From positions 1 through 5,495 of the forward strand of contig JAUWMY010000207.1 in the NCBI GenBank assembly GCA_030612945.1: a stretch of 5,495 nt of DNA, read 5' to 3'. The stretch's first letter is position 1. Each line of letters opens with the position of its first letter. Under the pieces are notes generated by a model that saw only the letters and a program-made list of their open reading frames with translations, made no database searches and was not told where the DNA came from. The translations under genes were made by a program, and so were the position numbers. This stretch comes from Desulfobacteraceae bacterium. GTDB taxonomy: Bacteria > Desulfobacterota > DSM-4660 > Desulfatiglandales > Desulfatiglandaceae. This document shows, piece by piece, positions 5,480-5,495 of the stretch.

Positions 5480-5495
5480 TTTTCCAAAACGATCA

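Overview
The window looks like part of the chromosome of an anaerobic bacterium, most likely a deltaproteobacterial (Desulfobacterota-type) sulfate reducer or syntroph. The lineage is an inference from gene content: an NfnAB-type flavoprotein pair, a cation diffusion facilitator (CDF) carrying a NifX-like tail, and a soluble Ser/Thr kinase fused to a cyclic-nucleotide-binding domain. No rRNA, tRNA, CRISPR array or transposase gene is visible.

Layout: positions 1-240 are non-coding. They begin with a short tandem repeat and end with a good intrinsic terminator for the gene to the right. Three genes then run leftward on the minus strand. In order of transcription they are the CDF transporter (3894 to 2611), nfnA (2502 to 1666) and nfnB (1653 to 241). 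nfnA and nfnB are 12 nt apart, and the nfnB ribosome binding site overlaps the nfnA stop codon, so they form a tight two-gene operon. A 108-nt gap with a candidate promoter separates nfnA from the CDF gene. On the plus strand, diverging from the CDF gene across an 84-bp gap, lies the kinase (3979 to 5367, TTG start). Positions 5368-5495 are non-coding and end in an A-rich repetitive stretch.

How the genes may work together: NfnA and NfnB together should form the cytoplasmic complex that couples NADH, NADPH and ferredoxin pools by flavin-based electron bifurcation. This is central redox balancing for an anaerobe. The CDF protein should export a divalent metal across the inner membrane, but its metal-site residues are not the usual bacterial set and it carries an extra soluble domain. 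The kinase should phosphorylate unknown targets in response to a cyclic nucleotide. Nothing in the sequence directly ties the kinase to its neighbours, apart from the shared divergent intergenic region.

The most informative non-coding region is the 84-bp divergent gap. It holds a near-consensus sigma-70 promoter for the kinase, whose -35/spacer contains an eight-A run, followed by a perfect 7-bp inverted repeat in the leader. The kinase gene looks more A+T-rich than the nfn and CDF genes, but this was judged by eye and not computed. I found no clear evidence of a wholly new system. The CDF-NifX fusion and the kinase-cNMP fusion with its regulatory leader are the items most worth following up.
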